From positions 1-64,000 of the forward strand of contig NZ_JANSKA010000005.1 of the NCBI RefSeq assembly GCF_024741235.1: a stretch of 64,000 bases of DNA. Reading direction: 5' to 3'. The DNA is from Tractidigestivibacter montrealensis (GTDB lineage: Bacteria; Actinomycetota; Coriobacteriia; Coriobacteriales; Atopobiaceae). The position numbers and the translations under genes are program-made. Shown piece by piece: positions 8,089 through 16,552 of the stretch (position 1 is the stretch's first letter; each line of letters opens with the position of its first letter). Below the pieces are notes generated by a model. That model saw only the letters and a list, made by a program, of their open reading frames with translations, ran no database searches and was not told the DNA's origin.

Positions 8089-8733
8089 ATGGATACTGTC
8101 GCTGAGATGCGGCTTGATGCGTTTTCGGACGTGCTCTCGTCTAAGGCGCCTGTTCCTGGCGGTGGTGGGGCTTCTGCCGTGGTAGCGACGGTGGGCGCCT
8201 CGCTTGGCCAGATGGTCGCGAGCCTTACGCTTGGCAAGAAGAAGTACGCCGATGTCCAGGGGCGTATTGAGGAGCTCATTCCTCGCTTCGAGACCGTTCG
8301 TGCGGAACTTCTCGCGCTCGCCGACGAGGACGCCAAAGCGTTCGAGCCACTCTCCAAAGCATACGGGCTCCCCAAGGAGACCGAGGAGGAGCGTGCCCAC
8401 AAGGCGGAGGTCATGGAGGCTGCCTTACGTACCGCTTGCAAGCCTCCGTTCAAGATCATGGAGAAGATCTGCGAGGCCATCGACCTCGTGGACGAGGTGA
8501 GCCAGATTGGCACCAAGATTGCAATCAGCGACGCGGGAGCCGGGGCAACCATCCTCTCGGCGGCACTCAGGGCGGTGAGCCTCAACATCTTCATCAACGC
8601 CAAGTCGATGAAGGACCGTGAATATACTGAGGAACTCCTGTCCCGCACGCAGGAGATGCTCGACGAGGGATGCAGGAAGGCCGACAATGCCTACCTGCGC
8701 GTAGAGAGGGGAATCCGTTGGCCGAGCAAGTGA
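8089..8733 (+). CDS. fchA: Formimino-THF cyclodeaminase/methenyl-THF cyclohydrolase family protein (FchA)
   Basis: 214 residues, all-helical family of the cyclodeaminase half of FTCD and clostridial FchA. These enzymes form 5,10-methenyl-THF, releasing ammonia from formimino-THF or water from 10-formyl-THF. The hallmark PVPGGGGASAVVA lies near residue 22, and SDAGAGATILSAALRA near 152. The start at 8089 has GAGGGAGGG just upstream. The gene overlaps the proposed folD start by 16 bases, indicating translational coupling. Being between fhs and folD, it most likely supplies the cyclohydrolase step that this FolD may lack or share. Confidence 0.92.
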   Translation: MDTVAEMRLDAFSDVLSSKAPVPGGGGASAVVATVGASLGQMVASLTLGKKKYADVQGRIEELIPRFETVRAELLALADEDAKAFEPLSKAYGLPKETEEERAHKAEVMEAALRTACKPPFKIMEKICEAIDLVDEVSQIGTKIAISDAGAGATILSAALRAVSLNIFINAKSMKDREYTEELLSRTQEMLDEGCRKADNAYLRVERGIRWPSK

Positions 8734-9575
8734 TGAAGGGCGCGCCGGTCGCAAAGGCGCTTACAGAGAGGCTCGTGCCCCAGGTCGAGGCCCTGGTTGC
8801 ACAGGGCGTACGTCCCACGCTCGCCATCGTGCGCGTGGGGGAGCGCGAGGACGACCTCTCCTACGAGCGTGGCGCCACAAAGCGCGCGGATAAGGTTGGC
8901 CTTGGACTGCGCAAGTTCGTGCTGCCTGCGGAGTGCTCCCAGGAGCAGCTCATGCACGTGATCAACGAGGTCAACGAGGACTCGTCAATTCACGGCTGCC
9001 TCATGTTTCGCCCGCTTCCCAAGACGCTTGACGAGGCCGCTGCCTGTGCCGCACTCGACCCCGCAAAGGACGTGGATTGCATCACGACGGGCTCACTCTA
9101 CGGAGTCTTTGCCAACAGGCCGCTTGGTTTTCCGCCCTGCACCGCCGAGGCAGTGCTCGAGCTTCTCGACTACTACAAGGTTCCCCTCGACGGAGCCAAG
9201 GTCACTGTGGTGGGCCGCTCTCTTGTCATCGGCAAGCCCGTCTCTATGATGCTGCAGGCGAGAAACGCCACCGTGACCATGTGCCACACGCATACGCGCG
9301 ACCTTGTGGCTGCGTGCAAGGATGCGGACGTGGTTGTTGCCGCAGCAGGCCACATCGGAACGGTGGGGGCAGCGTGCGCCGCTCCCCAGGAGGTCGTGGT
9401 CGACGTTGGCATCAACTGGGACGAGAAGGCCGGCAAGCTTGTGGGAGACGTGGACTACGACGCCGTCGAGCCCGTGGTGCGCGCCATCACCCCCGTTCCG
9501 GGCGGCGTTGGCTCTGTCACCACGGCGGTGCTGGCCAAGCACGTTATCGAGGCGGCTCAGAGGATGGTGGGCTAA
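8718..9575 (+). CDS. folD: Bifunctional methylene-THF dehydrogenase/methenyl-THF cyclohydrolase
   Basis: Interconverts methylene-, methenyl- and 10-formyl-THF with NAD(P), about 285 residues. [15 protein letters not shown] corresponds to the substrate-binding SYxxxKxKA motif with the catalytic Lys in place. [29 protein letters not shown] (Rossmann) and [11 protein letters not shown] are the family's signature blocks. The start is uncertain: TTG 8718 has an AGAGGGG site 7 bases upstream and is preferred, while ATG 8733 overlaps the fchA TGA. folE follows after 2 bases, so fchA-folD-folE form a tight operon. Confidence 0.95.
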   Translation: MAEQVMKGAPVAKALTERLVPQVEALVAQGVRPTLAIVRVGEREDDLSYERGATKRADKVGLGLRKFVLPAECSQEQLMHVINEVNEDSSIHGCLMFRPLPKTLDEAAACAALDPAKDVDCITTGSLYGVFANRPLGFPPCTAEAVLELLDYYKVPLDGAKVTVVGRSLVIGKPVSMMLQARNATVTMCHTHTRDLVAACKDADVVVAAAGHIGTVGAACAAPQEVVVDVGINWDEKAGKLVGDVDYDAVEPVVRAITPVPGGVGSVTTAVLAKHVIEAAQRMVG

Positions 9576-9577
9576 GG

Positions 9578-10222
9578 ATGGACGAACGCGACGTCGAGGG
9601 CTTCGACCTCTCCGATCGAACGGAGGGTCCCGGCAGGACCTCAGAGCTTACCTATGGCAAGCTTGACAAGCCGCGTGTGGAAGCTGCCGTGAGGGAGCTC
9701 CTCATAGCGATGGGCGAAGACCCCGACAGGCCGGGCCTTGTGGGAACGCCCGATCGCGTCGCACGGGCCTATGAGGAGATTTTTAGTGGTATGCAGGAAG
9801 ACCCTGGCCACTACCTTCGCAAGCAGTTCCACGAGCCGGGCAACGAGGAGATGGTCGTCGTGCGCGACATCCCCTTTGCCAGCATGTGCGAACACCATAT
9901 CCTTCCCTTCATGGGCAAGGCGAGCGTGTGCTACATCCCTCGCGACGGTCGTATCACGGGACTCTCCAAGATTGCCCGGTGCGTCACGGGCTACGCCCAT
10001 CGCCTCCAGCTTCAGGAGCGGCTTACCAGCCAGATTGCCGACGCCATGGTGCGCGAGCTCAATCCGCTTGGGGTGCTTGTTGTGGTTGAGGCAGAGCACA
10101 CCTGCATGACCATCCGCGGGATTCGCACTCCTGGGGCCAAGACCGTGACGTCGGCCGTGCGTGGTTGCCTTAAGAGCGACATCAAGACGCGCTCCGAGGC
10201 TTTGAGGCTGCTGGGCCTCTAG
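9578..10222 (+). CDS. folE: GTP cyclohydrolase I
   Basis: Converts GTP to 7,8-dihydroneopterin triphosphate, the first step of folate synthesis; forms a decameric cytosolic enzyme. 214 residues. The zinc/active-site block is [29 protein letters not shown], the [11 protein letters not shown] block and [16 protein letters not shown] complete the family pattern. An acidic N-terminal extension of about 25 residues precedes the domain. It begins 2 bases after the folD stop. Other pterin genes (folB, folK, folP) are not in the window. Confidence 0.97.
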   Translation: MDERDVEGFDLSDRTEGPGRTSELTYGKLDKPRVEAAVRELLIAMGEDPDRPGLVGTPDRVARAYEEIFSGMQEDPGHYLRKQFHEPGNEEMVVVRDIPFASMCEHHILPFMGKASVCYIPRDGRITGLSKIARCVTGYAHRLQLQERLTSQIADAMVRELNPLGVLVVVEAEHTCMTIRGIRTPGAKTVTSAVRGCLKSDIKTRSEALRLLGL

Positions 10223-10308
10223 ACAAGAGGCTTCTCTCGGCATTCCTACAATCAATGGCTTTATTGCGTTGGGCCCGGCGTGCTCGGGTCCCTGGGAGGT
10301 TGTGCGCA

Positions 10309-11169
10309 ATGGTTGAGGATAAGAGCGCCGGCTCTCCGGCGGGGAAGGGGCAGGATTGCCTCTCGCCTGCGCAGACGCTTCACAAGGCGGTGGACGTTGG
10401 GGTGGGGAAGGCATCTATGCCCCGAGGACGGTCGTTTCTTCTTGCCATGATGGCAGGCCTCTTCATCGCCATGGGTGCGGCACTCATGCTGGTGGTGAAG
10501 TCCGACTCCAGCCTGGGGTTTGCTTCCTCGCAGATCCTGAGCGGCCTTGTCTTCTCGGTTGGGCTCTTCCTCGTGGTCGTTGCCGGCGCCGAGCTCTTCA
10601 CCGGAAACAACCTTATGGCCATAGGCTGCCTTTCCGGCAGGTACGGAGCGGGGAGGCTTGTGGGTTCCTGGCTTACGGTCTATGCGGGCAACTTCGTGGG
10701 CTCATTGCTGCTCGTCCTCATCCTCGCGGGCGCCAACTTCGCCGGCCTCAACGGTGGGGCAGTCGGCGTTGCCGCGGCAGGCGTTGCGGCTTCAAAGGCG
10801 TCCCTCTCGCCCATGGCGGCCTTCTGCCGGGGCATCATGTGCAACGTCTTGGTGTGTTTGGCTGTCTGGATGTCCTTCGCTGGCCATTCGGTTGCTGATA
10901 AGTTCCTCGCCTGTGTGATGCCGGTCATGGGTTTTGTGGCTTCCGGATACGAGCACTGCGTTGCCAACATGTTCTTCCTCCCGTACGGACTTCTCGTCCA
11001 AGCGCTCGGACAGGGTGGAGAAGCTGCAGCAGTCTCGCTAGCGGGCGCATGCTCCAACCTCCTCTGGGTGACGCTTGGCAATCTGGTGGGAGGGGCCGTC
11101 ATCATTGGCGGCGGATACTGGCTTGCGTACCGGAGAGACTTCGTGGCCGATATGAGCGTGAATGGCTAA
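10309..11169 (+). CDS. Formate/nitrite transporter (FNT) family channel
   Basis: 286-residue membrane protein with six hydrophobic helices and the FNT signature segments: a GAELFTGNNL turn near residue 99 in the third helix and NLVGGAVIIGGGYW near the C-terminus. FNT proteins are pentameric channels for formate, nitrite or hydrosulfide. The position between folE and folC, downstream of fhs, points to formate. The start at 10309 has GGGAGGT at 10294-10300; the upstream in-frame ATG lacks one. A small hairpin overlapping the folE stop (10215-10231) may reduce read-through from the operon. Confidence 0.9.
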   Translation: MVEDKSAGSPAGKGQDCLSPAQTLHKAVDVGVGKASMPRGRSFLLAMMAGLFIAMGAALMLVVKSDSSLGFASSQILSGLVFSVGLFLVVVAGAELFTGNNLMAIGCLSGRYGAGRLVGSWLTVYAGNFVGSLLLVLILAGANFAGLNGGAVGVAAAGVAASKASLSPMAAFCRGIMCNVLVCLAVWMSFAGHSVADKFLACVMPVMGFVASGYEHCVANMFFLPYGLLVQALGQGGEAAAVSLAGACSNLLWVTLGNLVGGAVIIGGGYWLAYRRDFVADMSVNG

Positions 11170-11230
11170 GCTAGGGTGGCATTGTTGATATACCGCGCGT
11201 GCCAGCCACGCTGAAAGGGCGATAAAGAGC

Positions 11231-12670
11231 ATGTACCAGCTTCCGTTCGACATTCCCCACACAACCTACGACGAGGCGCTGGGGATGCTTCACTCCGCGC
11301 TGCGCTTTGGCATCTGCCCCATGCTCGAGAGCGTGGAGGACATGCTCGCAGAGCTTGACAACCCTGACCTTGCCTTCCAGAGTGTGCAGATAGCCGGGAC
11401 CAACGGCAAGACGTCGACCGCACGCTTTACTGCGGCAATTCTTCGAGGCGAGGGTCTGCGCACGGCGCTCTATACCTCGCCAGAGCTCGTGAGCTACACC
11501 GAGCGCATGGAGGTTGGCGGCTCGCCCGTCTCAGAGGACGCCTTTGCGCGCGGCATTGTGGCGGCACGGGAGGCAGGCAGGCGCGTGAATGCTAAGCGCA
11601 CCTCGGCAGGCGAGAGGCCCTACGACATTACGGAGTTCGACCTGCTCACCGTCGCGGCGTGCGTGGTCTTTGCCGAGGCAGGTGTGGACGTAGCCGTGCT
11701 TGAGTGCGGCATGGGCGGGCGCTGGGACGCCACGTCTGCCGTGAAGTCCATCAGGAGCGTTGCCATTACGGGCATCGGCCTCGATCACATGCGCATCCTC
11801 GGCGACACGCTGGAGAAGATTGCTGGCGAGAAGGCCGCCATCATCAAGCGCGGCCGCAGCTGCGTCCTGGGCGTGGGCACCGCTACGCCGGACACCATGG
11901 AAGACGTGTTTCTCGAGCAGTGTGCCCGCGAGGGCGTGGTGCCCACGCTCCTGCGGCCGGAAGTCCTTGCCGATGCGGCGGGGGAGATGCATACCGGTCT
12001 GCCCCGCAAGCACACAGACCTCCCGCATGCCACATATCGCGTGGTCGAGAGGCCAAACCGCATTGGAGGCTCGCTTGTGCTCGATGTGCGCACAACGCGC
12101 GCCTCGTATGCGGAGGTGAGCGCTCTCAAGCCCGTCTACCAGGCGGCGAACATCGCCTGCGCCGTGCAGCTTGCCGAGGACTACCTTGGTCGCCCGCTTG
12201 ATGCTGAGAGGCTCTTTGGGTCCGTGGTCACCTGCCCCACTCCGGGCCGCTTTGACGTGGTTCGCGCCGAGCCCGTAGCCCTTGTGGACGCCTGCCACAA
12301 CCCACAGAGCGTGGATACCTTCCTCACTGCCGTTCGTGCAGTTGCGCCAAACGTGGGGGAGCGGCCAGCGCTTCTCTGCGCGGTTCTCGCCGACAAGGAC
12401 GTCGAGGGCATCGTGCGGCTGTTGGCACCGGAGTTTCCGTGCGTCTATTGCACTCAGACCTCTTCGCCACGCGCCCTTTCGGCCGAGGAGCTTACCGGGC
12501 TGTTCGAGGCTGCCGGCAACGCGCCTGCTGGAACCTTTGTCTCGGTTGCGGAGGCGGTTGCCGCCCTTGGCAACGAGTCGTTTGTCGCCTGCGGATCCAT
12601 CACCACGGCTGGCGAGGTGACGGGAATCTTCCGCCCGGGAGTCCAAAACCGCGGCAACACCGTGTGCTAG
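11231..12670 (+). CDS. folC: Bifunctional dihydrofolate/folylpolyglutamate synthase
   Basis: Mur-ligase family enzyme adding glutamate to dihydropteroate and to reduced folates, 479 residues. The N-terminus YDEALGMLHSA is the usual FolC start. The P-loop is QIAGTNGKTSTARF near residue 55, VLECGMGGRWDATSA carries the metal/ATP motif, and DACHNPQSVDTF in the C-terminal domain matches the DGAHNP block, with Cys replacing Gly. A GAAAGGG site precedes the start. It completes the folate block with its own spacing of about 60 bases after the FNT gene. Confidence 0.95.
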   Translation: MYQLPFDIPHTTYDEALGMLHSALRFGICPMLESVEDMLAELDNPDLAFQSVQIAGTNGKTSTARFTAAILRGEGLRTALYTSPELVSYTERMEVGGSPVSEDAFARGIVAAREAGRRVNAKRTSAGERPYDITEFDLLTVAACVVFAEAGVDVAVLECGMGGRWDATSAVKSIRSVAITGIGLDHMRILGDTLEKIAGEKAAIIKRGRSCVLGVGTATPDTMEDVFLEQCAREGVVPTLLRPEVLADAAGEMHTGLPRKHTDLPHATYRVVERPNRIGGSLVLDVRTTRASYAEVSALKPVYQAANIACAVQLAEDYLGRPLDAERLFGSVVTCPTPGRFDVVRAEPVALVDACHNPQSVDTFLTAVRAVAPNVGERPALLCAVLADKDVEGIVRLLAPEFPCVYCTQTSSPRALSAEELTGLFEAAGNAPAGTFVSVAEAVAALGNESFVACGSITTAGEVTGIFRPGVQNRGNTVC

Positions 12671-12781
12671 CCCCGCCTACCTCTCGTACCAGCGCACCTG
12701 CGGAGTGCGCCGACAGTCTGACGTGCCAACTACGTTAGAATCGCGGTTTGACATCGTTCGACATCGATGAGAGGACATGCC

Positions 12782-13774
12782 ATGGCATTCAAGAAGATTG
12801 TGGTTGCCGGCGGCGGCGTGCTAGGCTCGCAGATCGCGCTGCAGACGGCCTACTGGGGCTATGACGTCACCATCTGGTTGCGTTCCGAGGGTTCCATCGG
12901 CCGTTGCCAGCCTAAGCTCGACAAGTTCGAGCAGCAGTACCTCGAGGCCATCGAGGGCATGAAGGGCGCCGAGAGCGCAAATGACCCAGCCTGGTGCGCC
13001 GGCCTGGCCGATTTCGACACGTTCGACGCTGACGAGTGCGTTGCCCGCGCACGCAAGGCGCACGACGACATGAAGCTCGAGCTCGACCTCGCCAAGGCCG
13101 TTGCAGATGCCGATCTCGTGATCGAGTCGATGGCCGAGGTGGCAGACCAGAAGGCGGACTTCTTCAAGAAGGTCGCGCCACTCATGCCCGAGAAGACCAT
13201 CATCGTCACCAACTCCTCGTCGCTTCTGCCTTCGCAGTTCACCAAGGACACCGGCCGTCCCGACCGCTACCTGGCGCTTCACTTCGCCAATTCCATCTGG
13301 AAGCACAACGTGACTGAGGTCATGGTGCAGAGCGAGACGAGCGATGCCTCGTTCCAGGCGGTGCTCGAATTTGCCCGTGGCATCCACATGCAGCCGCTGC
13401 CGGTGAAGAAGGAGAAGGCGGGATACCTTCTCAACTCCCAGCTTGTGCCCTGGATGCTCTCTGGTCTTGACCTTCTCGCCAATGGCATCTCAGATCCCGA
13501 GAGCATCGACAAGGCATGGACATCGGGCACGGGCGCGCCCAAGGGCCCGTTCCAGGTGTTCGACACTGTTGGTCTCACCACGGCCATGAACATCGTCGAC
13601 CAGTACCAGAAGGTGCCCGGCATCGCGACGCCCCTTCTCAGGAAGATGATGCTGCCCTACAACTTCAAGGGCATGAAGGCCGTGCTGCAGAAGTACATCG
13701 ATGAAGGCAAGCTTGGTATGGCAGCCGGCGAGGGCTTCTACAAGTATGACGAGAACGGCGACATCATCAGGTAG
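12782..13774 (+). CDS. 3-hydroxyacyl-CoA dehydrogenase family protein
   Basis: NAD-dependent oxidation of a 3-hydroxyacyl-CoA or related 3-hydroxy acid, 330 residues. The Rossmann loop VVAGGGVLGSQIALQTAYWG is at the N-terminus. SMAEVADQKADFFKK and TNSSSLLPSQF match the conserved E..xxK and TNTSSL blocks. LALHFANSIWKHNVTEVM replaces the usual HFFNP, so the active site is divergent: His is kept but the Asn-Pro is not. The GAGAGGA site at 12769-12775 fixes the start. No thiolase, crotonase or CoA transferase is nearby, so a butyrate pathway role is not supported here. Confidence 0.85.
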   Translation: MAFKKIVVAGGGVLGSQIALQTAYWGYDVTIWLRSEGSIGRCQPKLDKFEQQYLEAIEGMKGAESANDPAWCAGLADFDTFDADECVARARKAHDDMKLELDLAKAVADADLVIESMAEVADQKADFFKKVAPLMPEKTIIVTNSSSLLPSQFTKDTGRPDRYLALHFANSIWKHNVTEVMVQSETSDASFQAVLEFARGIHMQPLPVKKEKAGYLLNSQLVPWMLSGLDLLANGISDPESIDKAWTSGTGAPKGPFQVFDTVGLTTAMNIVDQYQKVPGIATPLLRKMMLPYNFKGMKAVLQKYIDEGKLGMAAGEGFYKYDENGDIIR

Positions 13775-14000
13775 ATGCTTGCGCCATGCTGCGGCAACAT
13801 ATGGGTGTGCTGTTGAGGCTACGTCCGCATTGTGTGGAGAATGGTACGTTGCGTGTGACTCTCTGGCGCTTACTGCCGAGGTTGCAGGCATTCTCGGCCA
13901 CATCTGATACAATCGTCAATCGCGTTTCTCGGTAGCGCGTTACTGACGGTTTGATAGTCAGACGCCGCGTACACATGTGCCAACAAGAGGAGTCCAGGGA

Positions 14001-14432
14001 ATGCAAGACCTTATCGACCAAATTCTCACGCCTGAGGTAAGGATGGTTCTCTACCTCTTGGTTGTGTGCGTTGTCATGCTCTACGTCCTCTCCATCGTCT
14101 ACGTCATTCGCGACGCCCAGCGTCGTGGCGCGGAGCCTTGGTGGATGTGGGCGATCATCTCGGTCATTCCCATCGTGGGGCTTCTCGCCTATGTCATCCT
14201 GCGTCCCAGCTCCTACCTCATCGACCGTGAGGAGCAGGACCTTGACATTGCTCTTCGTGAGCACCAGCTTTCGCACTACGGCATCTGCCCCAAGTGCGGT
14301 GCTCCCATCGACCGCGACTTTGTGGTGTGCCCCATCTGCAACACGCAGGTGAGGAACGTCTGCCCCACGTGCCACCGCCCGCTCAACGCCGACTGGAAGG
14401 TGTGTCCGTACTGCCGTACGCGCATCCAGTAG
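14001..14432 (+). CDS. Two-helix membrane protein with double zinc-ribbon domain
   Basis: 143 residues: two transmembrane helices (about 14-36 and 47-67) separated by VIRDAQRRGAEPWW, a PLD-nuclease-N-like arrangement, then a cytosolic domain with four CxxC knuckles (CPKC, CPIC, CPTC, CPYC) forming a double zinc ribbon. The start at 14001 has AAGAGGAG 8 bases upstream. Such proteins are common, uncharacterised membrane-anchored zinc-binding modules. It is monocistronic with a terminator directly after it. Confidence 0.85.
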   Translation: MQDLIDQILTPEVRMVLYLLVVCVVMLYVLSIVYVIRDAQRRGAEPWWMWAIISVIPIVGLLAYVILRPSSYLIDREEQDLDIALREHQLSHYGICPKCGAPIDRDFVVCPICNTQVRNVCPTCHRPLNADWKVCPYCRTRIQ

Positions 14433-14455
14433 GCGAGAATGACATTGCATTGAGA

Positions 14456-14485
14456 AGGGCCCCGCCTCGGTGGGGTCCTTTTTGT
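14456..14485 (+). terminator. Rho-independent terminator after zinc-ribbon gene
   Basis: Stem GGGCCCC / GGGGTCC with a short loop, followed by TTTTTGTT, 24 bases past the stop codon. Confidence 0.8.
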
Positions 14486-14491
14486 TGCCGC

Positions 14492-14646
14492 TGGCGCCCG
14501 GGGGGCGCCTTTTCGCGGCAGGTGGGAACGAAACCCCTGTTCGGGCGTCAATACGGCGCTCGAAGGCCCATCTCGTACGGAATCCCGTCTGAAACCCCTG
14601 CTCGGGCGTCAATCTCTCGCCGGAAGGCGCATCTTCGTAGCAAGCA
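14492..14646. repeat. Intergenic palindromic repeat, family 2, copy 1 (with internal duplication)
   Basis: Starts TGGCGCCCG and contains GGGCGTCAAT and CTCGCC blocks that also occur at 26892-26973 and 55797-55885. The right half is duplicated with a 61-base period (units at 14530 and 14591, each starting GAAACCCCTG). It fills the space between two convergent genes (14432 and 14755). Nothing else is seen in this 322-base gap. Confidence 0.6.
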
Positions 14647-14754
14647 CCCCAACCAAGGGTACAGAGGTTCTTTCCTAGTCCTAAGATACTTGCGAACGGA
14701 AATGAACAATTAGAAGTCCCCATGGGAAGCTAATCTTGCGGATGCGTAGCTAGA

Positions 14755-16323
14755 CTACCTTTCCAGGCTTTGCTGCATGAGAAGACGGCACGAGAGCGCA
14801 AATCGTAGCAGCTCGTCTTCTTCCATAGAGTTCATATCGAGGTTCCAATGCTGTTGAATGCTAGTCATTCGATACTCAAGCGTGTTCCTGTGCATGTAAA
14901 GGGCTCGGGCGGCGCGCGAGATGTTGCGACCATTCATCACATAAGCGAAAAGGCAGCTGAGAGTCTCGTCTCCGCGCTCGCTTTGCGCGATGCGGAGTGC
15001 CATCGGATGCAGGGGCACGTCGAGTGGCGTCGTCTGTTCCATCTGGTGCAGGAAGTCGGAGAAGAAGACGTCATCATACGTTGAAACACCTTTTCTGCCA
15101 TTGCCGTTTCCTTCGCGTACGGCTATACGTGCCTGTCTCCATGCGGAACGTGCATGGAGGAACTCGAACTCATCACTCACTCCGCAGGGAATGTCTTGGT
15201 TGTCGCGGTGACGGAGGGTCTCGATGAATCCCTCGCGCGAAGCCGTAGGCTGGCTCTGGTCAAGATGCATGAGAATGACGAGATAGCGATCCTGGACGAT
15301 GACAATTGAGCCGGGATACGCAAGCATTGCTTCGGCGCGATAGGGATCGCTATGGGGTGAGTCACTATAGTCGGACAGGGGCATGACGGCAAGGCAGTAG
15401 CTGTCACTTATATGCCAACCTTTGCGCTCGAGTTGGTAGCGCACGATGCGCTCTTCGACATCGTCTCCATTGATGAGCAACCGTAATGTGTGCCCGATAG
15501 GAGAGCGGTGATGCTGTCCAGCGATGGTTGTCCTGAACATCTCCGCTAGTCGGTCGCGTACGTGCATGGCAAGCGAAATCTGTGCACCGTCAAAGGGTGC
15601 CAACAAGTCCACCTGTGCAAGCGTTCCCAATACTTGGCCATCCTCATAGATGTTCAGCGAGAGGTTCTCGTGAAGTGGCGAGCGCTTCGGACGGATGATG
15701 GTCGGCTCTACTGGGTCAGTAATGGAAGCGGAGATCTGCGTGCGCTCGTCGACGGTGTAATAGCCTACCGGAGCGCGACCCTTGTCGAGTACGTCTTCCC
15801 AAATGGTGTCCTGATAGTCACCTGTGATTTCGCCAGCATATGACATCAGGCCGCTTGTCTCGTCAAAGACTGCGACGGGGTTTGCCAGCTGCTCGACGCT
15901 AACCTCCAGAATCTCCTGAAGAGATTTGCGCGCAATGATTGCCTTGGTGAGGTCTGCGTCCCATGAGTCCAGGGCTTCCTTAACATCCATTAGTCTGTTG
16001 GCAAGCTCGTTTGCGCTCTTGGTGTGTGCGACAAGAATCTCGGCGGTTTCTCCCGATTTCGCAAAGAGTCGATCAGCCAAGGTGTCAGCGTTCTCGTCCT
16101 CGCCGCATGCGACTGCCACGGATGCGCCGGCCCGCGCGAGTTGCTCAGCATTCTTAGAGTCGCAAACCCACAGTACGTTGTCGCGCGGCTCCGCGAGGGC
16201 TGCGCTCCAGGCTCTCACGCTGGTCAGCGTAAGGGCGTGTCCAGCCGACGAACGCCACGCAACGTTGTTGTCTCCAAGCTTCTCGGCGAGAACTGCAACG
16301 CTTGTCTTCATAGGCTTCCCCAT
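14755..16323 (-). CDS. PucR/CdaR-type transcriptional regulator
   Basis: 522 residues. The N-terminal half has mixed alpha/beta sensor-like sequence, a middle GGDEF-like region is found as in PucR proteins, and the last 70 residues form the PucR C-terminal helix-turn-helix (FAYVMNGRNISRAARALYMH followed by RNTLEYR). Members respond to metabolites such as purines or sugar acids and usually activate adjacent catabolic genes. It is divergent from the GcvT/LigM-like gene, with about 230 bases between, making that gene and the MFS transporter the probable targets. ATG 16311 is an alternative start. Confidence 0.88.
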   Translation of the reverse strand: MGKPMKTSVAVLAEKLGDNNVAWRSSAGHALTLTSVRAWSAALAEPRDNVLWVCDSKNAEQLARAGASVAVACGEDENADTLADRLFAKSGETAEILVAHTKSANELANRLMDVKEALDSWDADLTKAIIARKSLQEILEVSVEQLANPVAVFDETSGLMSYAGEITGDYQDTIWEDVLDKGRAPVGYYTVDERTQISASITDPVEPTIIRPKRSPLHENLSLNIYEDGQVLGTLAQVDLLAPFDGAQISLAMHVRDRLAEMFRTTIAGQHHRSPIGHTLRLLINGDDVEERIVRYQLERKGWHISDSYCLAVMPLSDYSDSPHSDPYRAEAMLAYPGSIVIVQDRYLVILMHLDQSQPTASREGFIETLRHRDNQDIPCGVSDEFEFLHARSAWRQARIAVREGNGNGRKGVSTYDDVFFSDFLHQMEQTTPLDVPLHPMALRIAQSERGDETLSCLFAYVMNGRNISRAARALYMHRNTLEYRMTSIQQHWNLDMNSMEEDELLRFALSCRLLMQQSLER

Positions 16324-16361
16324 ACTCCCCGGTCCGATCCCGCATGCCGGATGTCATTCAG

Positions 16362-16380
16362 ATTATACAGGCCAGCTGGC
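16362..16380 (-). promoter_or_regulatory. Possible -10 box and operator of the PucR-type gene
   Basis: On the minus strand TATAAT occupies 16367-16362, about 40 bases before the start at 16323, and a 10-bp palindrome GCCAGCTGGC lies just upstream at 16371-16380. No good -35 box is seen. The palindrome in the divergent region is a candidate regulator site. Confidence 0.3.
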
Positions 16381-16552
16381 ACAGGGCGTTCCTCCCCTGG
16401 GAACTGGTCCGTTCCGTACCGCTGACGGTTGGAAATTCTGCCCAAAATGGACCCAAACAGGAGTCTTGTTTTACGTATCGGCATGCTCTTCTCGGCGGCA
16501 GACTACAGTCAACGCAACCAGATCTGCGAGAGCAGAACGAGGGGAGAATGTC

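Noticed and set aside
12782-13774. Butyrate-pathway Hbd
   Set aside because: The HFFNP block is altered and no thiolase, crotonase or butyryl-CoA dehydrogenase is present, so only the family was called.
14520-14646. CRISPR-like array from repeated GAAACCCCTG units
   Set aside because: Only two units with a 61-base period, no distinct spacers, no cas genes; they match a dispersed intergenic repeat family.
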